Assembly (NCBI GenBank): GCA_023444055.1
Contig: JAEZRV010000073.1
Span: 62,001 to 126,000, forward strand
From: Bacillota bacterium
Lineage (GTDB): Bacteria > Bacillota > Clostridia > Acetivibrionales > DSM-1351
DNA length: 64,000 nt
Direction of reading: 5' to 3'
Part shown: in pieces, positions 35,072 to 43,308 of the stretch
How the letters are laid out: every line of letters begins with the position of its first letter
How positions within the stretch are numbered: position 1 is the first letter of the stretch
Notes under the pieces: generated by a model
Databases searched by the model: none
What the model was told of the DNA's origin: nothing
The model's input: the letters and a program-made list of their open reading frames with translations, nothing else
Program-made: the position numbers and the translations under genes

Positions 35072-36193
35072 ATGTACGATTATCTAATTGTTGGAGCTGG
35101 TTTATTTGGATCGATATTCGCATACGAAGCTAATAAAAGAGGAAAGAAATGTCTTGTTATAGATAAACGCTCCCATGTTGGCGGAAATATATATACATCA
35201 CAGGTAGAGGGAATTCATGTACATAAGTATGGTGCACATATTTTCCATACTAGTGACAAGAAGATTTGGGAATATATGAATCAATTTGCTGAGTTCAATA
35301 GATATACAAATTCTCCTGTTGCAAGATATAAAAATGAACTCTACAATATGCCATTTAATATGAACACATTCAATAAAATGTGGGGAGTAATAACACCTTC
35401 TGAGGCAAAAGCGAAAATTCAGCAACAAATTAAAGAAGCAGGAATTGTTGAACCACAAAACTTAGAAGAACAGGCAATAAGTCTGGTTGGCAAGGATATC
35501 TACGAGAAGCTCATAAAAGGCTATACAGAGAAACAATGGGGACGGAGAGCAACAGAACTTCCAAGTTTCATTATAAAGAGACTTCCTATCCGATTTACTT
35601 ATGACAACAACTATTTTAATGATAAATACCAAGGAATACCTATTGGAGGATATACACAAATTATTGAGAAAATGCTAAATGGTATTGAAGTTAGACTTAA
35701 TACTAATTTTTTTAAGCAGCGTGATGAGCTTACTTCAATTGCAAATAAAATTGTTTTCACAGGAATGATTGATCAATATTATGACTATTGTTACGGGGAG
35801 CTAGAATACCGTTCTCTTCTATTTGAAACAGAAGTCTTGGATTGTGAAAATTATCAAGGCAATGCAGTTGTTAATTATACAGAATATGAAGTTCCATATA
35901 CAAGAATAATAGAGCACAAGCATTTTGAGTTTGGTTGTCAAAACAGTGATAATTTGAATAATGCAGCTTCTAAAACGGTAATTTCAAGAGAATATCCTGC
36001 AACATGGCAGCATGGCGATGAGCCATACTACCCTATGAATGATGATAAAAATAATAAGCTGTTTGCTAAGTACAAGGCAATAGCAGATACAGAAGTTAGA
36101 ATTATATTTGGTGGACGCTTGGGAATGTACAAGTACTTCGATATGCATAATGTTGTAGCTGAGGCATTAAAGTGTGTAGAAGATGAAATATAA
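35072..36193 (+). CDS. glf: UDP-galactopyranose mutase
   Basis: 373 residues. The N-terminal FAD-binding Rossmann motif VGAGLFGSIFA is present, followed by IDKRSHVGGNIYT, the KYGAHIFHTSDKKIWEY motif, and GYTEKQWGR in the mid region. The C-terminus has GGRLGMYKYFDMHNVVAEAL. The enzyme interconverts UDP-galactopyranose and UDP-galactofuranose in the cytoplasm for surface polysaccharides. ATG 35072 with GAGGAGG six bases upstream is chosen over the upstream ATG at 35036. It is a single gene; no galactofuranosyltransferase is adjacent. Confidence 0.95.
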   Translation: MYDYLIVGAGLFGSIFAYEANKRGKKCLVIDKRSHVGGNIYTSQVEGIHVHKYGAHIFHTSDKKIWEYMNQFAEFNRYTNSPVARYKNELYNMPFNMNTFNKMWGVITPSEAKAKIQQQIKEAGIVEPQNLEEQAISLVGKDIYEKLIKGYTEKQWGRRATELPSFIIKRLPIRFTYDNNYFNDKYQGIPIGGYTQIIEKMLNGIEVRLNTNFFKQRDELTSIANKIVFTGMIDQYYDYCYGELEYRSLLFETEVLDCENYQGNAVVNYTEYEVPYTRIIEHKHFEFGCQNSDNLNNAASKTVISREYPATWQHGDEPYYPMNDDKNNKLFAKYKAIADTEVRIIFGGRLGMYKYFDMHNVVAEALKCVEDEI

Positions 36194-36328
36194 GGTTTAC
36201 TTTACCTTAACGTTCGGTTTATGGTATATTGTTTATATTAATAGGCTTCTATTGTGCTATTTATAGAGGTTATGCTTTCTACGGAAGGGTTACAATAATT
36301 ATAATTATTAAATATTTATCAGGTAAAA

Positions 36329-36428
36329 AAGGTTGAAAGAAATTACTAATACATTTTAAGGAGATGCCGAGTCCATGTCATTTCTGTCATGTAGTTTTGT
36401 GCAGAATGTGGGACATGGACATAATTAT
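36329..36428 (+). ncRNA. 100-nt structured element, copy A, in the leader of the sensor kinase gene
   Basis: GTCCATGTC (36371-36379) pairs over nine bases with GACATGGAC (36412-36420), with an inner stem CATT(T)CTG/CAGAATG. A second copy at 62309-62408 (opposite strand) has GCCCATGCC/GGCATGGGC. Two base pairs changed on both sides, and the flanks AAGGTTGAAAGAAAT and ATAATTAT are shared. The covariation suggests a conserved RNA (or DNA) hairpin. AAGGAG lies in the 5' part of the element, and the kinase ATG begins at its 3' edge. Confidence 0.65.
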
Positions 36429-38205
36429 GAAGATTCATATTTCGAAATGTCTGAATAATGTAAATATCAGAAATAAGCTTCTACTATCTTATATATTGGT
36501 AGTGTTGTTACCTGTCCTTCTCATAGGAATTGTTCTAACCTATAGCATGATGAAAATGTCAACTGACAGGGCAATGTATGAAGCCAGTAATAGTGTGGAA
36601 CGAGTATACGTAAGATTTAATGAACCATTAAAGCTGGCGAAGGATCTATTGGGGCAGTTTACTATGGATACGAACCTTGAACGCCTGATAATGATAAAAT
36701 ATCAATCAGTAAATGAGGTGTTAGATACTTATTCCAGTTACTCAGGGATTATAAATTGTACACGCTATTATTCCAGGGAATTAGAGGATATAAAGTTATA
36801 TACATATAATGATACGATGCTAAACAGTGGGCAATTTATTATTGTTGACGATGATATATACGGTAAAATATGGTTTGAACAAGCTAGATCACTTAATGGA
36901 GGAGTCTACTGGCAAATGTTTAGCAATCCCATTAGGAATTCTAGCAATCTATCTTTGACAGCTCTTATTAAAGGTTCGGTTCAAGCAAAGCCTCTTGGGG
37001 TTTTGGTGATCAGTATAAAGCAAAGCTGCTTGACGTCTATTGTTAAAGAGGAACCCTATGAGACGATTATTGTGGATGATAAAGGGATGGTACTGGCTGC
37101 AAAAAAAGTTGAATTAGTTAATAAAAAGCTAAATGCGGAGGAGCTTAAAAGTCTTTCAGATATGCCTTCTGGTATTTATGATATAATTTATAACAATAAT
37201 AAATTTAAAGCTATCGTTAAAACATTTCTCCCCAGTACTAATAATAAGGAGTTCAGAATCGTTTCATTAGTTCCGTTGGGTGATATTATTGATAAAGTGA
37301 TGAACACCTTTATGCTTGGATTTTTAATAATGATGATTAGCTTTATAATAGCTGCAGTTTTATTCTTCTTTTTTTCTAATACTATCAGCAAACGAGTAAA
37401 GCGTATGAGTGAGGATATGCATACTGTAGCTTTGGGTGACTTTGATTTTTTACCATCTATTGAGGGAAATGATGAAATTGGTCAACTTTCTAGGGATTTA
37501 GGAGTTATGGTAAAAAGTATCAATAACTTGATAAATGAAGTGTATGTGGTGAATATGCAAAAGGATCAACTGGCTATACGGCAAAGAGAAATCAGGCTGA
37601 AAATGCTTGCAAGCCAGATTAATCCTCATTTTCTTTTCAATACACTTGAATCAATCAGAATGAGAGCATATTGTAATGGGGATGAAGAGGTTGCTGAGGC
37701 AATCATGCTTTTGGGAAAAATAATGAGACGAAATCTTGAAATAGGAAATGATCTAGTCTTGTTCCAAGAAGAAGTTAATTTGCTAAAGGCTTACCTTGAT
37801 ATACAGAAATTCAGATATAGAAATAGATTTAATTATAAACTGAATTATAGTCGTGAAATTGAGAATTATAAGCTTCTTCCGTTTCTTATACAGCCAATTA
37901 TTGAGAATTCTGTTGTACACGGGCTGAAATCCGTAGAAGAGGGTGGAGATATTTCGCTTAAAGCGGAAAAAGTGAGCGGTATATTGAGAATCATAATTGA
38001 AGATAATGGCTGTGGAATGGATGAGGAGCAATTACAGCATGTTATTGATCTGAATGATGTAGAAGATTGTGATGGTCAGCATATTGGGATTAAGAATGTA
38101 CACCAGAGGATAAAGCTCTTTTATGGAGAGGATTATGGTATGTCGATTAACAGTACTTTTGGAAAGGGTACCAGAGTGGAGATTGCTTTACCAGGGGAAG
38201 GGTGA
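36427..38205 (+). CDS. Sensor histidine kinase, YesM/LytS type, probable XydS
   Basis: About 592 residues. Transmembrane helices lie at ~18-40 and ~300-325, bracketing an extracytoplasmic dCache-like sensor. HAMP (~325-380) and a His_kinase domain with phospho-acceptor His in ASQINPHFLFNTLES follow, then HATPase_c (DNGCGMDEEQ, GIGIKNVHQR). By position at the head of a CBM6-dockerin enzyme cluster and by pairing with an AraC-type regulator, it is the likely equivalent of XydS, which with XydR controls such a cluster in R. cellulolyticum. Four in-frame ATGs exist (36364, 36406, 36415, 36427). The first three fall in the hairpin element, so 36427 gives the most natural N-terminus, but its spacing to AAGGAG is 63 bases. 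Confidence 0.88.
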   Translation: MKIHISKCLNNVNIRNKLLLSYILVVLLPVLLIGIVLTYSMMKMSTDRAMYEASNSVERVYVRFNEPLKLAKDLLGQFTMDTNLERLIMIKYQSVNEVLDTYSSYSGIINCTRYYSRELEDIKLYTYNDTMLNSGQFIIVDDDIYGKIWFEQARSLNGGVYWQMFSNPIRNSSNLSLTALIKGSVQAKPLGVLVISIKQSCLTSIVKEEPYETIIVDDKGMVLAAKKVELVNKKLNAEELKSLSDMPSGIYDIIYNNNKFKAIVKTFLPSTNNKEFRIVSLVPLGDIIDKVMNTFMLGFLIMMISFIIAAVLFFFFSNTISKRVKRMSEDMHTVALGDFDFLPSIEGNDEIGQLSRDLGVMVKSINNLINEVYVVNMQKDQLAIRQREIRLKMLASQINPHFLFNTLESIRMRAYCNGDEEVAEAIMLLGKIMRRNLEIGNDLVLFQEEVNLLKAYLDIQKFRYRNRFNYKLNYSREIENYKLLPFLIQPIIENSVVHGLKSVEEGGDISLKAEKVSGILRIIIEDNGCGMDEEQLQHVIDLNDVEDCDGQHIGIKNVHQRIKLFYGEDYGMSINSTFGKGTRVEIALPGEG

Positions 38206-38209
38206 ATCT

Positions 38210-39760
38210 ATGCTCAAAGCAATGATTATTGATGATGAAGATTATATCAGGGAAGGCTTGAAAAAAATTATAGATTGGAATAGATATGGGTTCTACATTT
38301 GTGGCGAAGCTAGTAATGGTTTAAGAGGGTTGACTCAGGTTCGCGAATTGAACCCAGATCTTGTCATTGTGGATATTAGAATGCCAATGATGGATGGTTT
38401 AGAAATGGTTAAGAACTTACGGATAGATGGGGTATCTTGTGAGTTTATTGTTTTGTCTGCATATTCGGACTTCAAATATGCACAGACAGCTATGGAACTG
38501 GGGATTGATTCGTATGTTCTCAAACCGATAGAGCAACCTGCGCTTATAGAAAAGGTTAGCAAGGCACATGATAGAATAATGAACAAAAAGCAGGACAAAC
38601 AGAATATGGATTTGAGCATATCCCTCTCAAGGGATAAAATACTTCAGAGTATTATGTTTGATACTACAGATGCTGCAACACTTGAAAAGTATTACTCCCT
38701 GTATAGATTTGATTTTCCATGGAGAAGTTACCGAATTGTGCTTGTTGAAATAGAAGGTGAAAATTTGGAAACAATGTCCTTGAAAACCAGTGTTAAAAGG
38801 AACGTTGAAACTATTATTTCAGAAAATAAGCTGGGGTATGTTTTTGATATTGAAAATTACGTCGGTATCCTTTTTGATGATATGAAACTTATGGACAATC
38901 TGGAGATTCTTCATAATCTGCCGTTAAAAATCAACGAGTTATGTGGAGTAGATATTACTCTTATATTAGGCAGTGTCGAAGAAAATATATCAGATATTTC
39001 GTCTTCCTTTCATCATGCTTGTAAATTGTTAAATCGTAAATTTATCTTGGGTTCTAAAAGAATTATCAGTGACAGGATAGAAGAAACAAAAATTTCAGTT
39101 GAGGATGAAAATGTTCGACTGGGATATAGATTAGAGCATATAGCAGACAGCCTGTGCAAAGCAATTGATGTTGGTAATATAGAACAAATAAACAATACGA
39201 TGGATGGTTTGTTTCAGGAATTCTTATTTGATGGGTACTATGAGGATGTTATAAAAGTTAATTATTCAAATATCTACTCAGCTACTGTAAATAAGCTGGC
39301 TTCAGTTAATCTGGATATGCAGGAAAAACTTTGTGTCAGTCAAGAAATTCTCAAAGAGATATGCAAGAAAGCTAGTTTGCAGGAGTTACATGGCTACATG
39401 AAGAATACATTTGTAGAAATATCGGAGGAACTTGAAAAAAAACGGCCGGATGATCCGTTTAAAAAGATCCTTGATTACATAGAGCGAAATTACAGTCAGG
39501 ATTTGAAACTTGAGACAATCGCCACTTTATTCAATTATAACAGTGATTATCTCGGGAAGAAGATAAGATTAAATACTGGAAAGCATTTCAATACATATTT
39601 GGATACGATTCGAGTTGAAAAAGCAATACAACTCTTGAAGGATGGGTACAAGGTATATCAAGTTGCACAAAAAACCGGATTCAAGGATATGAATTACTTT
39701 TATAAAAAATTTAAATTCTATGTAGGAGTTTCCCCGTCTGATTTTAAAGGCAGAGCTTAG
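38210..39760 (+). CDS. Response regulator, YesN/AraC type, probable XydR
   Basis: About 516 residues. The receiver domain (~1-120) has Asp in LVIVDIRMPMMDG (~55) and Lys in SYVLKPIEQ. A middle linker domain (~150-400) is followed by an AraC double helix-turn-helix at the C-terminus (LKLETIATLFNYNSDYLGKKIR...VYQVAQKTGFKDMNYFYKKFK). The ATG lies four bases after the kinase stop, with AGGGGAAGGG as ribosome binding site, so the two are co-translated. It is expected to activate the downstream cellulosomal hemicellulase genes. The identification as XydR is by context. Confidence 0.9.
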   Translation: MLKAMIIDDEDYIREGLKKIIDWNRYGFYICGEASNGLRGLTQVRELNPDLVIVDIRMPMMDGLEMVKNLRIDGVSCEFIVLSAYSDFKYAQTAMELGIDSYVLKPIEQPALIEKVSKAHDRIMNKKQDKQNMDLSISLSRDKILQSIMFDTTDAATLEKYYSLYRFDFPWRSYRIVLVEIEGENLETMSLKTSVKRNVETIISENKLGYVFDIENYVGILFDDMKLMDNLEILHNLPLKINELCGVDITLILGSVEENISDISSSFHHACKLLNRKFILGSKRIISDRIEETKISVEDENVRLGYRLEHIADSLCKAIDVGNIEQINNTMDGLFQEFLFDGYYEDVIKVNYSNIYSATVNKLASVNLDMQEKLCVSQEILKEICKKASLQELHGYMKNTFVEISEELEKKRPDDPFKKILDYIERNYSQDLKLETIATLFNYNSDYLGKKIRLNTGKHFNTYLDTIRVEKAIQLLKDGYKVYQVAQKTGFKDMNYFYKKFKFYVGVSPSDFKGRA

Positions 39761-39790
39761 TGAATGCTGAGCTAATATCATTTCTTTTTG

Positions 39791-39925
39791 CAAAAAAATG
39801 TAATATTTTACGCAATTCTGTTAATTCTTAATGTCGGATTTTTACCCTATAAAGTGCTTGGATTTTTCATATATTCCTTAATATGTACTTATGTTATTTT
39901 ATTATTATATAGGTTACTAAGATTC
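39791..39925. repeat. Leader-type repeat, copy A
   Basis: About 130 bases nearly identical to 50997-51113. Shared blocks include AATGTAATAT, CAATTCTGTTA, ATGTCGGATTTTTACC, TATAAAGTGCTTGGATTTTT, TATTCCTTAATA and CTTATGTTATTTTATTATTA. In each copy GGATTTTT occurs twice with start-to-start spacing of 24 bases. This could be the control region of a solute-binding-protein gene: copy A is followed by a remnant of such a gene, copy B by an intact one. Confidence 0.75.
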
Positions 39926-39930
39926 TATAC

Positions 39931-40012
39931 TTACCAGATATGATTTATGCAAAGACATACTTAAATCTTTTAATGGATGTCAATGTGGCAGAACAATTAG
40001 TTGACCTTATCG
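39931..40012 (+). pseudogene. Remnant of a solute-binding protein gene
   Basis: Translates as LPDMIYAKTYLNLLMDV then NVAEQLVDLI. It matches LPDMIYAKTYLNLLLEV/NAVEKLDDLI of the intact binding protein at 51573 (nucleotides ~51886-51966). No start, signal peptide or rest of the gene is present. So a second copy of that gene once stood directly behind the two-component system and has been deleted except for about 27 codons. Confidence 0.85.
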
Positions 40013-40284
40013 TGTCGGTTTTTCGGCAAAAAAATTTCGATTCAACAACTAATTCATGCAATTATTTCTAACCCAACCTTACATTGATAAGATTGAATAT
40101 CTACAATTTAACATGGAAAAGCTGATTTCATAATAATGTATGGAATAGATTAGAGTAAAAAGCTACGAGATAATCAATGACTATATATTTTTTTGAAAAA
40201 ATTACCATGTGAGTTATGAATAAGGGGACTGGTTACTATAGACTCATAGCTTCACTTGGTGCGAAGAACATAATAAATTAATTT

Positions 40285-40549
40285 AATACTATTTCGTATT
40301 TAAAAATAGAGGAAACTATTTTTAAATCACCGCTAAAGCGGTGTGCTGCATAAGCAGCAACTCATAGCTTGGAAGAAGTAGATAAGGCAGAAAAAATACT
40401 GCGTACCTCCCACGATAGTTTCACTTTAGTTTGTGCCGAAATAGGGCGTGGGAGGTTAGTATTTGAACAACATTTGCGGACTACGTCCCGTCGCCGCAGA
40501 TGCGGCTATTTAAAAATGTGATACCACATTTTTAAATGCAAATTAGTAT
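40285..40549. repeat. Long palindromic repeat element (MITE-like family), copy 3
   Basis: About 265 bases bounded by AATACTATTTCGTATTTAAA and TTTAAATGCAAATTAGTAT, which are imperfect inverted ends. Inside are a perfect ten-base stem ACCTCCCACG/CGTGGGAGGT (40405-40414, 40447-40456) and CACCGC/GCGGTG and GCTGC/GCAGC hairpins. An AAATGTG/CACATTT stem lies at the right end. No open frame. It lies in the 927-base gap before the GH29 gene. Confidence 0.75.
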
Positions 40550-40687
40550 AAGAAGGGAGGTAAAATCTCAGCAAACTAAATAATTCCAATCCATTAGCCA
40601 AGTGTACTGCTAGAAAAATCGACATTTACTTGTATGCACATGCGTACAAGTAATTTTCGTACGCTTTAAGAAAAAGGGGGAATACAA

Positions 40688-43162
40688 GTGTGCTATATTA
40701 GAAAAAAAGTAAGAAGTATAATGTTAAGTACATTGCTTATTATGCTTATGTCTTCGGTTAATATTTATGCAGCTGACCTTCCTAAACCTGTTGAGCCATT
40801 ACCGAATGACAGGCAGATTGAATGGTATCACAGGGAACAGATGGGATTCATACATTTCGGAATGAACACATTCTATAATGTGGAATGGGGAGACGGAAAA
40901 GGAGATCCTGCCCGCTTTAATCCAACTAAACTGGATGCAACGCAATGGGTTAAAACATTTAAAGATGCGGGATTTACCACTATTCTTTTAGTTGCAAAGC
41001 ACCACGACGGATTCTGCTACTGGCCGAGTGCATATACAACATATGATGTAGAATCAAGTCCATGGAAAAGTGGAAAAGGAGATTTAGTGCGTGAAGTATC
41101 TGATGCATGTAAGGCCGAAGGAATAAAGCTCGGCATTTACCTTTCACCTTGGGACCGACATGAAAAAACATACGGAACCGACGCGTACAATGATTATTTC
41201 GACAACCAGCTTAAAGAACTCTTAACTAACTATGGACCAGTTTGGGAGGTTTGGTTTGACGGTGCAGGTGAGGCTGCAGGAACCTACGACTGGGAGCGCT
41301 GGGAGAAAACCATTCATAGCCTCCAGCCAAACTGTGCCATTTGGGGGACTAAGACAGCATACAAACAAGCTGAAATTCGTTGGATAGGAAACGAAGCAGG
41401 TTCGGCCGGTGATCCTTGCTGGTCAACGATAGACCGCAGTATGATTCAGATTGAGGATGGGCGTAGTCTAAATAACGGACAGGTAAATGGATCTGCATTT
41501 GTACCAGGAGAGACCAACACTTCAATAAGACCAGGTTGGTTCTACCATCCATCCGAGAACGGAATGGTAAAATCAGTTGATACACTAGGTGAATTGTATT
41601 TCAATTCAGTAGGGCGAAATTCAGTAATGCTTTTAAATATTCCCCCTGATAGCAGTGGGTTGATGTATAGTACTGATGTTAATAATGTATTAGGTATGCA
41701 CAATAAAATAGAAAAGATATTTTCCACAAATCTGGCTGAGGATTCAGTAGTGACGGCATCGGATACACGAGATCCTGAGTTTAGTCCACAAAATTTGGTT
41801 GATAATAAAGAGGACACAGTTTATGCATCCTCAGATGGTGTAACAAACCCAACTATCGAGTTTAAACTCAATGGAAATAAGACCTTTGACACCGTAGCAG
41901 TGCAAGAGGTAATAAAATTGGGTGAACGTGTTACCAGCTGGGCATTGGATGCGTATTACAACAATCAGTGGAACACTCTGGTAACAAAGCAGACTATAGG
42001 TTATAAATGGATAGAAAGGTTTAAACCTGTTACTGCAAGTGCTGTGAGGCTTCGTATTACTGGGGCAAAAGCGTGTCCTGTATTACATTCGTTCGGAATA
42101 TATTCGCGTGATGGTTACTGTCCGCCTTCAGATCCTGTTCCGCCAGTGCCAATTAAATCAGCCTATACACAGATTGAAGCTGAAAATTATAATAGTAAAT
42201 TCGGTGCAGTCAAAGCTGAACCATGTGGTGAAGGGGGTCAGAATCTAGGATATATAGGTACCGATGATTATGTGGTATATAAAAGTCTTGACTTTGGTAA
42301 TGGAGCTAGTAATTTCCAAGCCAGAATAGCTTCAGAGGTCGATACTGGCAAGATTTATCTCAGACTGGATACCCCAACTGGAACCCAGATTGGAACTATA
42401 ACCGTGCCGAATACCGGCAGCTACCAAACTTATACTACCGCAACTTGTCCTATCAGTAGAGCCAGCGGTTTGCATGACCTGTACCTCGTGTTTGAAAAAG
42501 GGGTAAATGTTAATTGGTTTGAATTTAAGGGAAACCCTGCCTCACAATCGGTATTTACTAAAATCGAAGCTGAGAGTTACGACACCCAGTGGGGAATCGA
42601 AACTGAAGACTGTACAGAAGGCGGACAGGACGTAGGATTTATTGAAAATGGAGATTATGCTGTTTACAAGAGTGTTGATTTTGATAGTGGTGCAAAAAGC
42701 TTCCTGGCAAGAGCATCCAGTGCTACTAGCGGAGGTTATATTGAGCTAAGGCTTGATAGTATTACCGGACCATTAGTAGGAACCTGTCCAGTTGCTGGAA
42801 CCGGTGATTGGAAGACTTTTGCTGATATGAAATGCAGCGTCAGCGGTGTAACTGGTAAACATGATTTGTATCTGAAATTTACTGGAGAAAGCGGATATTT
42901 ATTTAATATTAACTGGTTTACATTTAGCAAAGAAGTTGAACCTAGCATTAAGGTCGGAGATCTAAATGGAGATGACAGTATTGATTCGACAGACTATGCA
43001 TTATTGAAAATGTATCTTCTTGGGTCAATTAACGATTTCCCTGTAGAAAATGATACTTTGGCGGCAGACTTGAATAACGATGGTGTAATTGATGCACTTG
43101 ATTTTGCTGTATTTAAGAAATACTTGTTAGGTAGTATTTCTAAGCTGCCTGATTCAATTTAA
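40688..43162 (+). CDS. Cellulosomal GH29 alpha-L-fucosidase, F5/8C, CBM6 x2, dockerin
   Basis: 824 residues. Signal peptide ~1-29. The GH29 barrel (~32-345) has nucleophile Asp in EVWFDGAG (~191) and YHREQMGFIHFGMNTF at the start. A discoidin/CBM32-like domain (~355-475) is followed by two CBM6 (~492-617, 624-750) and a dockerin (~757-820; GDLNGDDSIDSTDY, ADLNNDGVIDALDF). Retaining GH29 enzymes release alpha-fucose, probably here from plant xyloglucan or glycoproteins. GTG 40688 is seven bases from AGGGGG and gives the best signal peptide. This is the first enzyme gene behind the two-component system. Confidence 0.92.
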   Translation: MCYIRKKVRSIMLSTLLIMLMSSVNIYAADLPKPVEPLPNDRQIEWYHREQMGFIHFGMNTFYNVEWGDGKGDPARFNPTKLDATQWVKTFKDAGFTTILLVAKHHDGFCYWPSAYTTYDVESSPWKSGKGDLVREVSDACKAEGIKLGIYLSPWDRHEKTYGTDAYNDYFDNQLKELLTNYGPVWEVWFDGAGEAAGTYDWERWEKTIHSLQPNCAIWGTKTAYKQAEIRWIGNEAGSAGDPCWSTIDRSMIQIEDGRSLNNGQVNGSAFVPGETNTSIRPGWFYHPSENGMVKSVDTLGELYFNSVGRNSVMLLNIPPDSSGLMYSTDVNNVLGMHNKIEKIFSTNLAEDSVVTASDTRDPEFSPQNLVDNKEDTVYASSDGVTNPTIEFKLNGNKTFDTVAVQEVIKLGERVTSWALDAYYNNQWNTLVTKQTIGYKWIERFKPVTASAVRLRITGAKACPVLHSFGIYSRDGYCPPSDPVPPVPIKSAYTQIEAENYNSKFGAVKAEPCGEGGQNLGYIGTDDYVVYKSLDFGNGASNFQARIASEVDTGKIYLRLDTPTGTQIGTITVPNTGSYQTYTTATCPISRASGLHDLYLVFEKGVNVNWFEFKGNPASQSVFTKIEAESYDTQWGIETEDCTEGGQDVGFIENGDYAVYKSVDFDSGAKSFLARASSATSGGYIELRLDSITGPLVGTCPVAGTGDWKTFADMKCSVSGVTGKHDLYLKFTGESGYLFNINWFTFSKEVEPSIKVGDLNGDDSIDSTDYALLKMYLLGSINDFPVENDTLAADLNNDGVIDALDFAVFKKYLLGSISKLPDSI

Positions 43163-43308
43163 AGATGACGTGGCACTATGCAATGTTTACTCAGCTAGGG
43201 AACGATTTCTGATTCGTTATCTGGATAGAAGTCACTGATTTTTGAGTGAGTTGCCTATAATGTTGTGCCTGTTTTTTTAGATTAGTAAATTCAATTGGAG
43301 GAGAAAAA

